A DNA stretch of 64,000 nt from Bacteroidota bacterium (lineage in GTDB: Bacteria > Bacteroidota > Bacteroidia > Cytophagales > Cyclobacteriaceae). The stretch is from the NCBI GenBank assembly GCA_018267135.1, contig JAFDZA010000014.1:62001-126000 (forward strand), read 5' to 3'. A program made the position numbers and the translations under genes. The notes beneath the pieces were generated by a model. That model saw only the letters and a program-made list of their open reading frames with translations, did no database searches and was not told where the DNA came from. Positions within the stretch are counted from its first letter, which is position 1. The number at the start of each line of letters is the position of its first letter. Below, piece after piece: positions 52,831-63,400 of the stretch.

Positions 52831-54572
52831 TAATAAAATCATTTTTAAAAATTTTAGGATTTGCTTTTCTTTTTTGGATTGCAACCTCTTGTGGAAAAAA
52901 TGATGAAATGATTGAACAGATCATGATTGATAAAGTATTGAGTATGCCAGATCATCCCAAGCCTTATAAAATGATTGACTGGTATGAAAAAGCACACAAC
53001 TTCGACCAATATGTATTTAATGCTGATTTGAAAGGTGATTTTCTCCCTTTTATTTGGACCGACCAATCCAAGAGAAATTTTAATCAAAACACATTCGGCT
53101 TATATACTGCCATAGGTGATGTGCGGCAAGGCATTGCTGGAAACGTTGAATTTCACGAAGCACTTTGTAGCATGGGAGCTTTACTGGGAGCCGGCCTTGT
53201 AGGTATAGATAAAACCAATCAGAATGGTAAAAATTATGTGCAACTAATACAGAATTATTTTAATACCGAGAATGGATGGAATATAATGATGGATAATACC
53301 AATTCTAAAGTAGCCGCTCTGGGCGGTGGATATGGGAGAGATTGGTGGTACGATGTTTTTCCTAATGTATTGTTTTATGCTCTCTGCGAGGTATTTCCAA
53401 ACGTTCCTCGTGCGGATAGCTTACAACATATCATAGCCGAACAATTTTATAAGGCTGATTCGGTACTAAACGGCAATTACGATTATTCTTATTTTGATTA
53501 CGGAAAATTAAAAGGTATGTCTAACCACATACCGCATCAGCAAGACGCAGCTGCAGGCCATGCGTACGTATTGCTTTCTGCCTATGAAAAATTTCATAAT
53601 GTGCGCTATCTGAATGCGGCCAAATCTGCCATGAATTCTTTTGTAAGCCAAAAAGAAAGCCGTTTCTATGAAGTTCTTATGCCGTTTGGAGCTTTAGTAG
53701 CGGCTCGATTAAATGCTGAATACGGAACAGACTATGATGTTAAGAAAATTTTGGATTGGACTTTCGATGGATGCAAAGCAAAAGATGGAAGAACGGGATG
53801 GGGAGTAATAGCTGAACGATGGGGCAACTATGATGTGCACGGATTACAGGGCAGTATAACGGATGGGGGGGGATACGCCTTTTTAATGAATTCGTTTGAC
53901 TTGTCTTGGCCTTTAGTGCCCATGGTACGCTATGACAGTAGGTTTGCCAATGCCATCGGCAAATGGATGTTAAACATGGCTAATGCAGCAAGATTAATGT
54001 ATCCATATGAAATTGACGATCAGCATCAATGGCTGGCTGATAAAAAACAGATTACTAAAAATGTTATTGCTTATGAAGGATTGCGAAAATCGGATTGGGT
54101 TTACCGTAAAAAATCTATGGAAGGAGTGAGCCCGGTTGCGCTTGGAGATGGACCTCAATGGGCTAAAAACCAACCGGAAGAATCAATGTTTAGTATTTAC
54201 AGCTCTGCCCAAGTCGGAATTCTAGGGGCTATGATCAGGAAGACGAACGTTGATCAAATTTTGCAAATCAATTGCCGAACTACTGATTTTTATTCAAAAA
54301 AATCTTTTCCAACGTACCTGTATTACAATCCTTATGATAGTATTAAGTCGGTTGTTTTTCATAACGATCAATCTCATGCGGTTGATTTATTTGATGTCCT
54401 TTCAAAAAAAATAATTGCCAAAAATGTAACGGAAGAATGTCGATTTGATATCGGTAATAAATCTTCCCGGTTAATAACCGTTTTGCCTAACGGAACGATT
54501 ATAAAATCTGAAAATGGAGTATATCACTCAAAAGGAATCATTGCTGCTTACCATATAAATAACAAAAATTAA
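52827..54572 (+). CDS. Lipoprotein of unrecognised, probably (alpha/alpha)-barrel, carbohydrate-active family
   Basis: This 581-residue lipoprotein has the lipobox IATSC (Cys22). I do not recognise the family. Helix-rich segments alternate with aromatic loops: GRDWWYDVFPNVLFY (171-185), QQDAAAGHAYVLLSAYEKFHNVRYLNAAKSAM, PFGALVAARLNAEYGTDYDVKKILDW, GWGVIAERWGNYDVHGLQGS, GGGYAFLMNSF and MVRYDSRFANAIGKWMLNMANAARL. This periodicity resembles six-hairpin toroid glycosidases. The protein is paralogous to the first half of the 1042-residue protein encoded at 60480. Third of a translationally coupled GH130-MFS-lipoprotein trio. Expected in the periplasm or on the outer membrane. Confidence 0.75.
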   Translation: MIIKSFLKILGFAFLFWIATSCGKNDEMIEQIMIDKVLSMPDHPKPYKMIDWYEKAHNFDQYVFNADLKGDFLPFIWTDQSKRNFNQNTFGLYTAIGDVRQGIAGNVEFHEALCSMGALLGAGLVGIDKTNQNGKNYVQLIQNYFNTENGWNIMMDNTNSKVAALGGGYGRDWWYDVFPNVLFYALCEVFPNVPRADSLQHIIAEQFYKADSVLNGNYDYSYFDYGKLKGMSNHIPHQQDAAAGHAYVLLSAYEKFHNVRYLNAAKSAMNSFVSQKESRFYEVLMPFGALVAARLNAEYGTDYDVKKILDWTFDGCKAKDGRTGWGVIAERWGNYDVHGLQGSITDGGGYAFLMNSFDLSWPLVPMVRYDSRFANAIGKWMLNMANAARLMYPYEIDDQHQWLADKKQITKNVIAYEGLRKSDWVYRKKSMEGVSPVALGDGPQWAKNQPEESMFSIYSSAQVGILGAMIRKTNVDQILQINCRTTDFYSKKSFPTYLYYNPYDSIKSVVFHNDQSHAVDLFDVLSKKIIAKNVTEECRFDIGNKSSRLITVLPNGTIIKSENGVYHSKGIIAAYHINNKN

Positions 54573-54581
54573 TCCGTAGAT

Positions 54582-57500
54582 ATGAAGAATAGATACTTTT
54601 TATTTTTTGGTTTTATTCTGTTAATAATCATTTGCCCTGCACAAAGTGCATGGGCTCAAAAAACAATTACAGGGGCAGTAACAAGTGATACGAATGAACC
54701 TCTTGCCGGGGTTACGGTACTCATAAAAAATTCAGGAACAGGAACCTCAACGGATGCCGAAGGAAAGTTTTTGATTCAACTTCCTTCTGATTATGCTAAC
54801 GGAGGAGTATTGATTTTTTCGTTTGTTGGATATATCACACAAGAAGTTTCATTAAACAATCAACAAACATTTCTAATCACGCTCAAGGAAGATGCTAAAG
54901 CACTGGAAGAAGTAGTAGTAACGGGTTATCAATCTGAAGAGAGAAATAAAGTAATGGGTGCTGTAGTTACCGTAAAACCAGAATTATTAACTAAGATACC
55001 GGTTGCCGGAATAGATCAAGCTATTCAAGGTAGAATACCGGGGGTTGTAGTAACTCAAAATACGGGTGCACCGGGGGAAGGGGTAATTGTGCGCATCCGA
55101 GGAGTTGGTTCATTAAACAGTAACAATCAGCCTCTATATGTAATAGATGGTATGCCCACCTTAGATGCTACCGCTATTGCTCCACAGGATATTCAAACAC
55201 TGACCGTATTAAAAGATGCCAGTGCTTCTGCCTTGTATGGAGCCAGAGCTGCCAACGGAGTAATTCTTATTACTACCAAAATGAGCAGCACTAACAAGCT
55301 CACGATTTCTTACAGCGGACAAATGGGGGTTCAGTCGCCAACACGCCTCGTGCCCATGGCGAGTACATCTCAATATGTATCTATCTACAATGAAGCAGCC
55401 CATACAGATAATGCTGATTTACCAAGCTTTTTGCAGCGTCCCTATATTTCTAATCAGTTGACAGCCACTTTACCCAACGTTAATCAGGTAAAGGCAATTA
55501 TCCAACCTAGCGCCATGATTGAAACGCACAGTTTATCATTTTCTGGTGGAGAGGGCAAAACTAGATTCTTTTTGGCAGGCAGTTATTTTAAACAAAATGG
55601 AATTATAAAGGCAAGTAATTATTCACGCCTTACGGCTCGAGTTAACGTAGAGTCTGAATTAAAAAAATGGTTAAAGACCGGGATTAATCTCAATATATCA
55701 CATGCTATTACCGATTTAATTGGAAGCTCGGGAGATGGGGCTGGAGGGAATGGCGGAAGTGTTTTGCGCTATGCTTATTTCCGCTCACCGGCCGTTCCGG
55801 TTTATGATTCTACAGGAAACTTTGTAGATAAGCCCGACCGATATGATTTGTTTGGAGATGGGTACAACCCGGTGGGGATGCTGGCATACAATCAGAATAG
55901 ATTAAAAGCCGACCGAATCTTTGGAAGATACTTTATTACGCTTACGCCTATTGAGGGGCTGACATTTACGTCAAGTATTGGAGTAGATTTAATTAGCCAA
56001 AACCATCGCAGGTTTGATCGCAACTGGGGAACCGGGTTGCGGATCAACAACCCTAATCGATTAACAGTAGCGGATGACCGAAATGGAACATACACATTCA
56101 GTAATTTTGCAACTTATACGAAAACTTTAGGTAGCCAAAATATAGCGGTATTAGTTGGTACGGAGGCAATCAAAACATCGCTGTATGATATTACGGCTAC
56201 TGATACTCAGTTTGCTACCCAAAGCAGCAATTTGGTTTACCTGGGGAATGGCCTGGGACAAAAAACATTATCAGAGACTCTGCAGGGAAATGCACTTCTT
56301 TCCTTTTTTGGAAAAATCAGTTATGACATAGATAAAAAATACTTGGCTTCTGTTACTGTACGGAGAGATGGTTCTTCGCGTTTCGGGTCATCTAACCGAT
56401 ACGGAAATTTTTATGCCGGTTCTTTAGGATGGAGGATTGATAAAGAAAGTTTTTTACAAAACACACAATGGCTTGATAAACTTTTGCTGAGAGTGGGATA
56501 CGGAGTGGTAGGGAATCAGGAAATTCCTAACTATGCTTTTTCTGATCAATATGGAGTTACCTACAACTATCCCTTCGGAGGTATAAAAAATGTGGGGTAT
56601 GCGGTATCTCAATTGGGCAATGCCAACATCAAGTGGGAGTCAAGTAATCAATTGAATGCGGGTGCTGACTTTGCTATTTGGAATGGACGACTTACCGGTT
56701 CAATTGATTTTTTTAATAAGATAACATCCGGGTTACTCAATAACCAGCCCATTGCGACTTCGGCCGGATTAGCGGCTTCCCCCATAGTAAATAATGGTAA
56801 AATATTAAACCGGGGATTTGAGCTCGCGCTGAATTATTCAGATAATATCGGAGAGTTGAGATATACGATTAGCCCTAATGCGGGAATCCTTCATAATGAA
56901 GTGCTCTCGGTAAATTCTCCTATTCCTGGTGGTTTGTACGGATCCCAATATGTTACACTTACTGAAAAAGGACACCAGGTAGGATCTTTTTATATGTTAC
57001 AAATGGAAGGCATTTTTCAGAATGCAACCGATATTTTTACCCATGCTGTGCAGGGCCCTAGTTCAGGTATTTCCCGTATCCAACCTGGTGATGTGAAGTT
57101 TAAAGACCAAAACGGAGATGGCATTATTGATCAGAATGACCGGAAGCATTTGGGGAGCGCCATACCGGTAGTGAGTGGAGGCATAAACATTAGCGCCAGT
57201 TACAAAGGGTTCGATCTTTCTGTATTTTTTCAGGGAGCCTATGGCCAAAAAATTCTTTCTGTATTGAATCGCGACATTGAAGGTTTTTACAGACCGTTTA
57301 ATGTTACAGAGCGGTATTTTAAAAATCATTGGACTGGCGAAGGGTCATCCAATCAATATCCGCGCGCCTCCTGGAATGCCTCCGGTAATAATACTCAAAT
57401 CTCTTCCCGGTTTTTAGAATCAGGGTCTTATACCCGATTAAAGAATTTGCAAGTTGGTTACACATTACCTAAACAAATGGTGAAGCGTTATGGTCTTTCT

Positions 57501-57680
57501 AGTTTCCGAATTTATTTTTCAGGAACAAACCTCATCACATGGTCACCTTATTCAGGCATGGATCCCGAAATGTCGGTTAGTAATAATTCCGCATCAGACG
57601 GAGATAAAGCAAATGGCATAGACTGGGGAACATACCCGGCAGCAAAGTCATACAATGTAGGAGTAAATATCACTTTTTAA
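54582..57680 (+). CDS. SusC/RagA-family TonB-dependent outer-membrane transporter
   Basis: This 1032-residue receptor has a signal peptide (1-25, ...SAWAQ) and a CarboxypepD_reg-like domain (~27-105: ITGAVTSDTNEPLAGVTVLIK). The plug (~115-235) shows VVVTGYQSEERN, QAIQGRIPGVVVTQNTGAPG, RIRGVGSLNSNNQPLYVIDG and LKDASASALYGARAANGVILITTK. A 22-strand-type barrel ends in VGVNITF. With the SusD partner it would import oligosaccharides released at the surface. 9 nt after the lipoprotein gene. Confidence 0.96.
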   Translation: MKNRYFLFFGFILLIIICPAQSAWAQKTITGAVTSDTNEPLAGVTVLIKNSGTGTSTDAEGKFLIQLPSDYANGGVLIFSFVGYITQEVSLNNQQTFLITLKEDAKALEEVVVTGYQSEERNKVMGAVVTVKPELLTKIPVAGIDQAIQGRIPGVVVTQNTGAPGEGVIVRIRGVGSLNSNNQPLYVIDGMPTLDATAIAPQDIQTLTVLKDASASALYGARAANGVILITTKMSSTNKLTISYSGQMGVQSPTRLVPMASTSQYVSIYNEAAHTDNADLPSFLQRPYISNQLTATLPNVNQVKAIIQPSAMIETHSLSFSGGEGKTRFFLAGSYFKQNGIIKASNYSRLTARVNVESELKKWLKTGINLNISHAITDLIGSSGDGAGGNGGSVLRYAYFRSPAVPVYDSTGNFVDKPDRYDLFGDGYNPVGMLAYNQNRLKADRIFGRYFITLTPIEGLTFTSSIGVDLISQNHRRFDRNWGTGLRINNPNRLTVADDRNGTYTFSNFATYTKTLGSQNIAVLVGTEAIKTSLYDITATDTQFATQSSNLVYLGNGLGQKTLSETLQGNALLSFFGKISYDIDKKYLASVTVRRDGSSRFGSSNRYGNFYAGSLGWRIDKESFLQNTQWLDKLLLRVGYGVVGNQEIPNYAFSDQYGVTYNYPFGGIKNVGYAVSQLGNANIKWESSNQLNAGADFAIWNGRLTGSIDFFNKITSGLLNNQPIATSAGLAASPIVNNGKILNRGFELALNYSDNIGELRYTISPNAGILHNEVLSVNSPIPGGLYGSQYVTLTEKGHQVGSFYMLQMEGIFQNATDIFTHAVQGPSSGISRIQPGDVKFKDQNGDGIIDQNDRKHLGSAIPVVSGGINISASYKGFDLSVFFQGAYGQKILSVLNRDIEGFYRPFNVTERYFKNHWTGEGSSNQYPRASWNASGNNTQISSRFLESGSYTRLKNLQVGYTLPKQMVKRYGLSSFRIYFSGTNLITWSPYSGMDPEMSVSNNSASDGDKANGIDWGTYPAAKSYNVGVNITF

Positions 57681-57691
57681 CGATTGAAACT

Positions 57692-59170
57692 ATGAGATCA
57701 TTCAGGTTTATTTTTTTGGTTTTGATTTTTACCGGGTGCCATAATTTTTTAGATGAAAACCTTCAGGGCACCTTTTCCAGTGCTACATTTTATCAAACGC
57801 AAAGTGATGCACTGGTAGCTCTTACGGGTGTTTATAACATGACAGCGTATGTTAATATAAAAAATCAATTATGGGTATTTGGTGATGTGGCATCCGATGA
57901 TGCGGTGAAGGGTGGGCTGGCCGGAGATCAGGCAGACATACAATACATTGATCAGTTTAGCTATGTACGCACCAATACTGTTTTGTCGAATGTGTGGCAA
58001 TATTATTATGAAGGTGTATCGCGGGCCAACTATGTGCTCTACTATGTACCGCGAATAGCAATGGATCATTCCTTAAAAAACAGAATTTTGGGAGAAGCCA
58101 AATTTCTTCGTGCCTTTTTCTACTTTAATCTGGTTAATATCTATGGTGAGATTCCTCTGAAAACACAGCCTCCGCTTAGCCCTTCATTAATTAATTTACC
58201 GAAGTCGCAAGTTTCCGATGTTTATGCCCAGATAGAAAGAGACCTTACGGATGCTTCCGTTGTTTTGCCTAGGGTATATTCCGGCACCGATGTAGGTAGG
58301 GCAACGAAAGGCGCTGCGTTTGGTTTACTGGCTAAGTCTAAACTATACAATCAAGATTGGGCAGGAGCCTTAACAGCAATTGATTCTTTGGAGGCTTCCG
58401 GAGCGTATTCATTAGTTTCTGTTTACAAAAATAATTTTTATGACTCTACCCAAAATAATGTGGAGTCAGTTTTTGAGATTCAACATCTTAGCGGACAAAC
58501 TCCTTCTTTAGGAAATTTTTTAAATCAATGGTTTTCGCCCGCCATTTATAATGGATATTACTTTGACGCCCCTGTTCAGAATTTTATAGATGAATTTGAG
58601 AAAACTATTGGTGGAGTTGTTGATCCCCGGTTAGATTATACCGTGGGGCGTGCCGGCAACAAATGGCTAAACGGTGAAGCATTTGATCCTACTTGGTCGG
58701 CTACGGGCTTTCTTAGTAAAAAACATTGCCAGTCAAAATTTGATGCGCCTATTATCGGTAACTCCGGGCTAAACTATGTGTATATGCGCTATGCTGATAT
58801 TCTTTTAATGAAAGCCGAGGCTTTAAATGAATTGAATCAGGGGGGGCAGGCAATTATGCCTTTAAATTTAGTGCGAAAGCGCGCCAGAGAAAGCTATCTA
58901 TATGATAGCTCCTTACCGGGGTATGGAGCTATTCCTGCTAACCTACTACCCGATGTGGCTTATACTGACCAAGTATCCTTGCGTAGCGCTATTCAGCATG
59001 AACGAAGAGTTGAATTAGGTTTTGAATTTCATCGTTATTTTGATTTGATGCGATATGGGCAACAAGTAGCTGAAGCTGCGTTGGGAGCTAACGGTTTTTC
59101 TTATGCTAAAAACAGATACTTCCTGATTCCACAATCAGAGCTTGATACTAACCCGGCTATTACTAATTAA
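57692..59170 (+). CDS. SusD/RagB-family glycan-binding lipoprotein
   Basis: This 492-residue lipoprotein has Cys16 (LIFTGC) followed by HNFLDENLQGTFSSATFYQTQSDA, typical of SusD N-termini. The TPR scaffold and C-terminal RagB domain are visible through LGEAKFLRAFFYFNLVNIYGEIPL, YMRYADILLMKAEALNEL and RRVELGFEFHRYFDLMRYG. It caps the SusC barrel at the cell surface and binds glycan. 11 nt after susC. Confidence 0.95.
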   Translation: MRSFRFIFLVLIFTGCHNFLDENLQGTFSSATFYQTQSDALVALTGVYNMTAYVNIKNQLWVFGDVASDDAVKGGLAGDQADIQYIDQFSYVRTNTVLSNVWQYYYEGVSRANYVLYYVPRIAMDHSLKNRILGEAKFLRAFFYFNLVNIYGEIPLKTQPPLSPSLINLPKSQVSDVYAQIERDLTDASVVLPRVYSGTDVGRATKGAAFGLLAKSKLYNQDWAGALTAIDSLEASGAYSLVSVYKNNFYDSTQNNVESVFEIQHLSGQTPSLGNFLNQWFSPAIYNGYYFDAPVQNFIDEFEKTIGGVVDPRLDYTVGRAGNKWLNGEAFDPTWSATGFLSKKHCQSKFDAPIIGNSGLNYVYMRYADILLMKAEALNELNQGGQAIMPLNLVRKRARESYLYDSSLPGYGAIPANLLPDVAYTDQVSLRSAIQHERRVELGFEFHRYFDLMRYGQQVAEAALGANGFSYAKNRYFLIPQSELDTNPAITN

Positions 59171-59222
59171 TGATTTACAATTTTCCACTTATAAATAATA
59201 ACTCTAATCCAAATTAAATTTT

Positions 59223-60383
59223 ATGAAAACAAAAAAAACAATTCAATTACAAAGTTTGCTGATTGCCTTTGTGCTGTCCGCATGGTTTGTTAGTTCGTGC
59301 TCGAAGAGCGATGCTCCCGCACCCACTAACTTTAGTTCCCTGAATACGGCAATTACTTCTGCACAAACTCTTTTATCAAGCACCACAGAAGGGACGGCTG
59401 CCGGTCAATACATACGAGGCTCGCAAGCTATACTTCAGGCTGCTATTACAGCCGCACAGGCGGTAGCCAATAATAAGCAATCCACACAAGCACAGGTTAC
59501 AGCGGCTACGGCCCAGTTAAATGCTGCCATTACTACATATCAAGGAGCTGTGGTTACAGCCATTGACCCTACCAATTTAGTTGGGCAATGGACCTTTGAT
59601 GAATTGACTACAGCGGCAGCAGGTACCTCTGTTAAAGATTATTCAGGCAATAATAACAATGGTACCATTAAGGCTGGTCATCCGTATTTTAGCTCAGGTG
59701 CCGGGCTCCCTTGGTCAGGATATACCGTAACAAGCAATGTGCCTACACAAACGGCCGACCGGTATGGTAATGCGAACAAGGCATTGTATTTTACAGCAGG
59801 TGCTAATGTTGAAGTTCCATATAATACACAATTAAACCCTGGCCAGATTTCTATTTCCGTATGGGTTAAAGCTGACACACTAGTTGGAAACCCCAATAAA
59901 TATTGGGCTAATAACTATATCGTTTCTATGAATCGTTGGAATGGGTATAAATTTCAGATTCAAGATACCCCCAGACCCTTTTTCACAGCGCATGCTTCTG
60001 GTTTTAATACCCCCCCGTTAGGTACTAGCGCGGATACTACATATTATGATCGAGATATGAATGTGGGCAAACTAACGCCTATAAATAAGTGGTATCATTT
60101 GGTAGTTACTTTTGGCGGAGGTCATGAAATATTTTACATCAATGGAATTCAAATTTATGATTGGACCAATGTGCCCGGCACGATTGTTAATATTTCGAGC
60201 AAACCGGTAAACCTAACAATTGGCCAAGACTTACCCACCTCTATGTACTCTACTAACTCAAATTCTCCTTACTATGTAAATTGGGGCGGATACTTTATAG
60301 GAGCTATTGATGATCTCAGAATATACAAAACGGTATTAACTTCTACGGAAGTTACGAGTATTTATAACCTTGAAAAACCGTAG
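59223..60383 (+). CDS. FIVAR- and LamG-domain surface lipoprotein
   Basis: This 386-residue lipoprotein (lipobox VSSC, Cys26) has a helical FIVAR-like segment (~36-115: AITSAQTLLSSTTEGTAAGQY, AQAVANNKQSTQAQVTAAT). A LamG/concanavalin-like beta-sandwich follows (~120-380): LVGQWTFDELTTAA, VKDYSGNNNNGTIK, ALYFTAGANVEVPYN, ISISVWVKADT, WYHLVVTFGGGHEIFYINGIQIYDW and IGAIDDLRIYKTVL. It occupies the SusE/SGBP position after SusD, so a surface glycan-binding role is likely. A terminator follows. Confidence 0.85.
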   Translation: MKTKKTIQLQSLLIAFVLSAWFVSSCSKSDAPAPTNFSSLNTAITSAQTLLSSTTEGTAAGQYIRGSQAILQAAITAAQAVANNKQSTQAQVTAATAQLNAAITTYQGAVVTAIDPTNLVGQWTFDELTTAAAGTSVKDYSGNNNNGTIKAGHPYFSSGAGLPWSGYTVTSNVPTQTADRYGNANKALYFTAGANVEVPYNTQLNPGQISISVWVKADTLVGNPNKYWANNYIVSMNRWNGYKFQIQDTPRPFFTAHASGFNTPPLGTSADTTYYDRDMNVGKLTPINKWYHLVVTFGGGHEIFYINGIQIYDWTNVPGTIVNISSKPVNLTIGQDLPTSMYSTNSNSPYYVNWGGYFIGAIDDLRIYKTVLTSTEVTSIYNLEKP

Positions 60384-60397
60384 GTCTGTAATTAATA

Positions 60398-60428
60398 AAA
60401 AGAGCAGTGACAATGTCACTGCTCTTTT
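60398..60428 (+). terminator. Intrinsic terminator inside the PUL
   Basis: AAAGAGCAGTGAC (60399-60411) pairs with GTCACTGCTCTTT (60415-60427) over a 3-nt loop, flanked by A-run and a TTTTTT tract. It is a strong terminator 15 nt after the LamG lipoprotein gene, so the following large gene needs its own promoter or readthrough. Confidence 0.9.
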
Positions 60429-60479
60429 TTCTTGTATGGCTATATATAGTTTTTTATTTTCATTTTTTAATATGCTTTA

Positions 60480-63400
60480 ATGAAAGGGCTCCTCCCATTA
60501 TTCTTTTTTTTTGTTTGCATAAGTGATGTTCTTCAGGCACAAACCGGACAAATTGATATAAACAAGGTAGGCTTGATGCATAATATGCCATCGCCCTATG
60601 GTATGCGCAACTGGAAAAAAGTGACTTTACAATATGATTCTTTTGTATATAACTTAAATGCTACCGGACAATACCTTCCACTTATGCATCTCCGGGCATC
60701 GGGCGTAAATTACCCTTCGCTTAAACCTATTTTGTTTGACTCGTATGTTGGTTCGGCCAGTAGCGGTTCGCAAGCGGAGGCAATTAATATCATTCCTTCT
60801 TTGGTAGGCGCCTCACTGGTAGGAGTTGATAAATCGAATCAATTCGGAAATAACTGGGTATTAAAAGCCAAAGATTTTTTTAATCAAGCCAACGCACAAA
60901 ACATATACCTTAATGGCTATGCGGCAACCAGTGGAGGTGATTGGTGGTATGATGTAATGCCTAATATTTTCTTTTACCAACTCTATTCATTGTACCCGGC
61001 TACACAAGATTTTCAATCTCAGTTTTCCATTGTAGCAGACCGATGGTTGTCGGCCGTGAATACAATGGGTGGATCAACTACCCCTTGGCGTTTACCCAAT
61101 ATGAATTACCGGGCTTTTAATTTTAGTACGATGACACCTGTTTCTGGAAGTTGGTCTGAACCAGAAGCGGCAGGTGCTATCGGCTGGATCCTGTATCAGG
61201 CATATCAACAAACCGGAAAGAAAAAATATTTAGAAGGGGCTGAAATGGCTATCGGTTATTTAGCATCATTAAATAGTAACCCAGCGTATGAGATACAACT
61301 TCCGTATGGAATATACACCGCGGCAAGAATGAATGCAGAACTGGGTACAAACTATAATATTACAAAGATGATCAACTGGAGCTTTGATCAAAGCAGTGTT
61401 CGTAATTGGGGTACTATTGTAGGAACTTGGGGAAACACAGTTACTGGAATGAACGATGTTTCAGGTTTAATAGGGGAGGTGGATAATCCGTCTACAGGAT
61501 ATGCATTTGCCATGAATGGGTTTCAGCATGCCGCAGCTTTGGTTCCGATGGTAAAATATGATAAGCGGTTTGCCCGAACGATTGCAAAATGGGTTTTAAA
61601 CCTGGCGAATGCGAGCCGCCTATTTTATCGCTCCTATTTGCCAGCTTCACATCAAGACAGCTACTTGTGGAGCTCGGGTAACGACCCCAAAGCTGTACTC
61701 GGTTATGAAGCATTGAAACAGAAAGGATTGAATGACTCATTGTTATTTGCCACAGGCGATGCTAAACGATCTGGCTGGGCACAGACTAATTTAGGATTGT
61801 ATGGTTCGTCTCATGTGGGGTATATGGCTTCGCTCATTGATACAACTGAGGTACAGGGTATTTTATTGCTAAACTTGAATAAGACTGACTTTTTTGCAAG
61901 TAATTCTTATCCTACCTATTTGGTTTATAATCCATTATCAACTTCTCAAGCCATCACACTTCAGTTAGGTACTAATAATTATGATATCTACGATGCCTTA
62001 TCACAACAAGTCATAAAAACATCGGCTACATCTTCTTCATTGATTACTATCCCCTCTGATCAGGCCATGATGTTGGTGTATGTTCCGGCAGGTTCTTCCC
62101 TAACCAACTTAAGTGGAAAGCTTTATGCTAATCAAAAAATAATAGACTATCACTACGGGTACAATTTTAATGGAAAGTTAATAATCCAATCATTAGCGGC
62201 AGCCGATACGGTTGTTCAGTATAACAAACAGATTACTATTTATTCATCGGTACGAAATAAAAAAGCACCTGTTACTTTCAACTGGTATGTGAATGGAGAT
62301 TTATCGGCTACCACTACCGATAGCTCATTCGTTTGGACGGCCCCTTCATTAGCTGGCTCCTACCGGGTAAGATTAAACATCAGCGATGGAGTGTCATTAG
62401 CTATGGATTCAATTCAATTTAATGTAGTGCCTCGCGTGCCGGCACTACCTACTATTCTTTCCGTATCATCTGATTCTATTTGGTGTTATACGGATAGTGC
62501 GATATCGATTACGTGCCGTGCCCGGGCCAATGCACCAGGAAAATTAAAGTATTCTTGGCGAGTGGCGAACGGGTCAATATCTCATCAGTCAGATTCTGTT
62601 ATTACCTGGAGAGCTCCTTCTGCAGAAGGGCTTTATTCTATTTCTGTTACAGTAAAAAATTCTGATTCACTTTTGGTTAATTCTATTTTGTATTTTTTGA
62701 TCAAATCTAAAACCAACCAGATCGGCCAAGCCGTGGCGTACTATCCGTTCGATGGCAACGTCAAAGATTATTCGGGAAACAACCACCATGGCACACTCTC
62801 CGGAGTTCAACCCACCAGCGATGCCCGTGGCCTGCCGGATAGAGCATATCGGTTTTCATCAAATACAGATATTATTGATGTACCCAATGCTAGTAGTTTA
62901 AATTTTCAAAATCGGATTACGTTATCGTGTTGGGTAAAATTAGATATGATTCCGGCTGAATCGTATGTGCTATCACATGGTAGCTATCAGCAACGTTGGA
63001 AGATTTCTATTTTATCGAACAGCAAAGTTCGTTGGACAATTAATACAACGAATGGCATTACTGATTTAGACAGCTCATTTCCTCTTCAATTAAATACATT
63101 TTATCATATTACAGTAGTCTATACCGGATACTCCACGGAATTATATATTAATGGATGGCTTAACGCATACGCTTCTTGTTCCGGATTATTAAATACTTCT
63201 AATGTTGACATTACTTTTGGTAAAATGCTACCCTCAGTTACCAATTATGGCTTCTATGGAACTTTGGATGAAGTTAGAATTTATGATCAATCGCTGGGGC
63301 CTAATGAAATTATTCTTTTAAAAGGAATTTGGAACACAACTACCAACGTAATACCTGCCGATCATTTCATGCCTATAGTTTACCCAAATCCTACCTCTAC

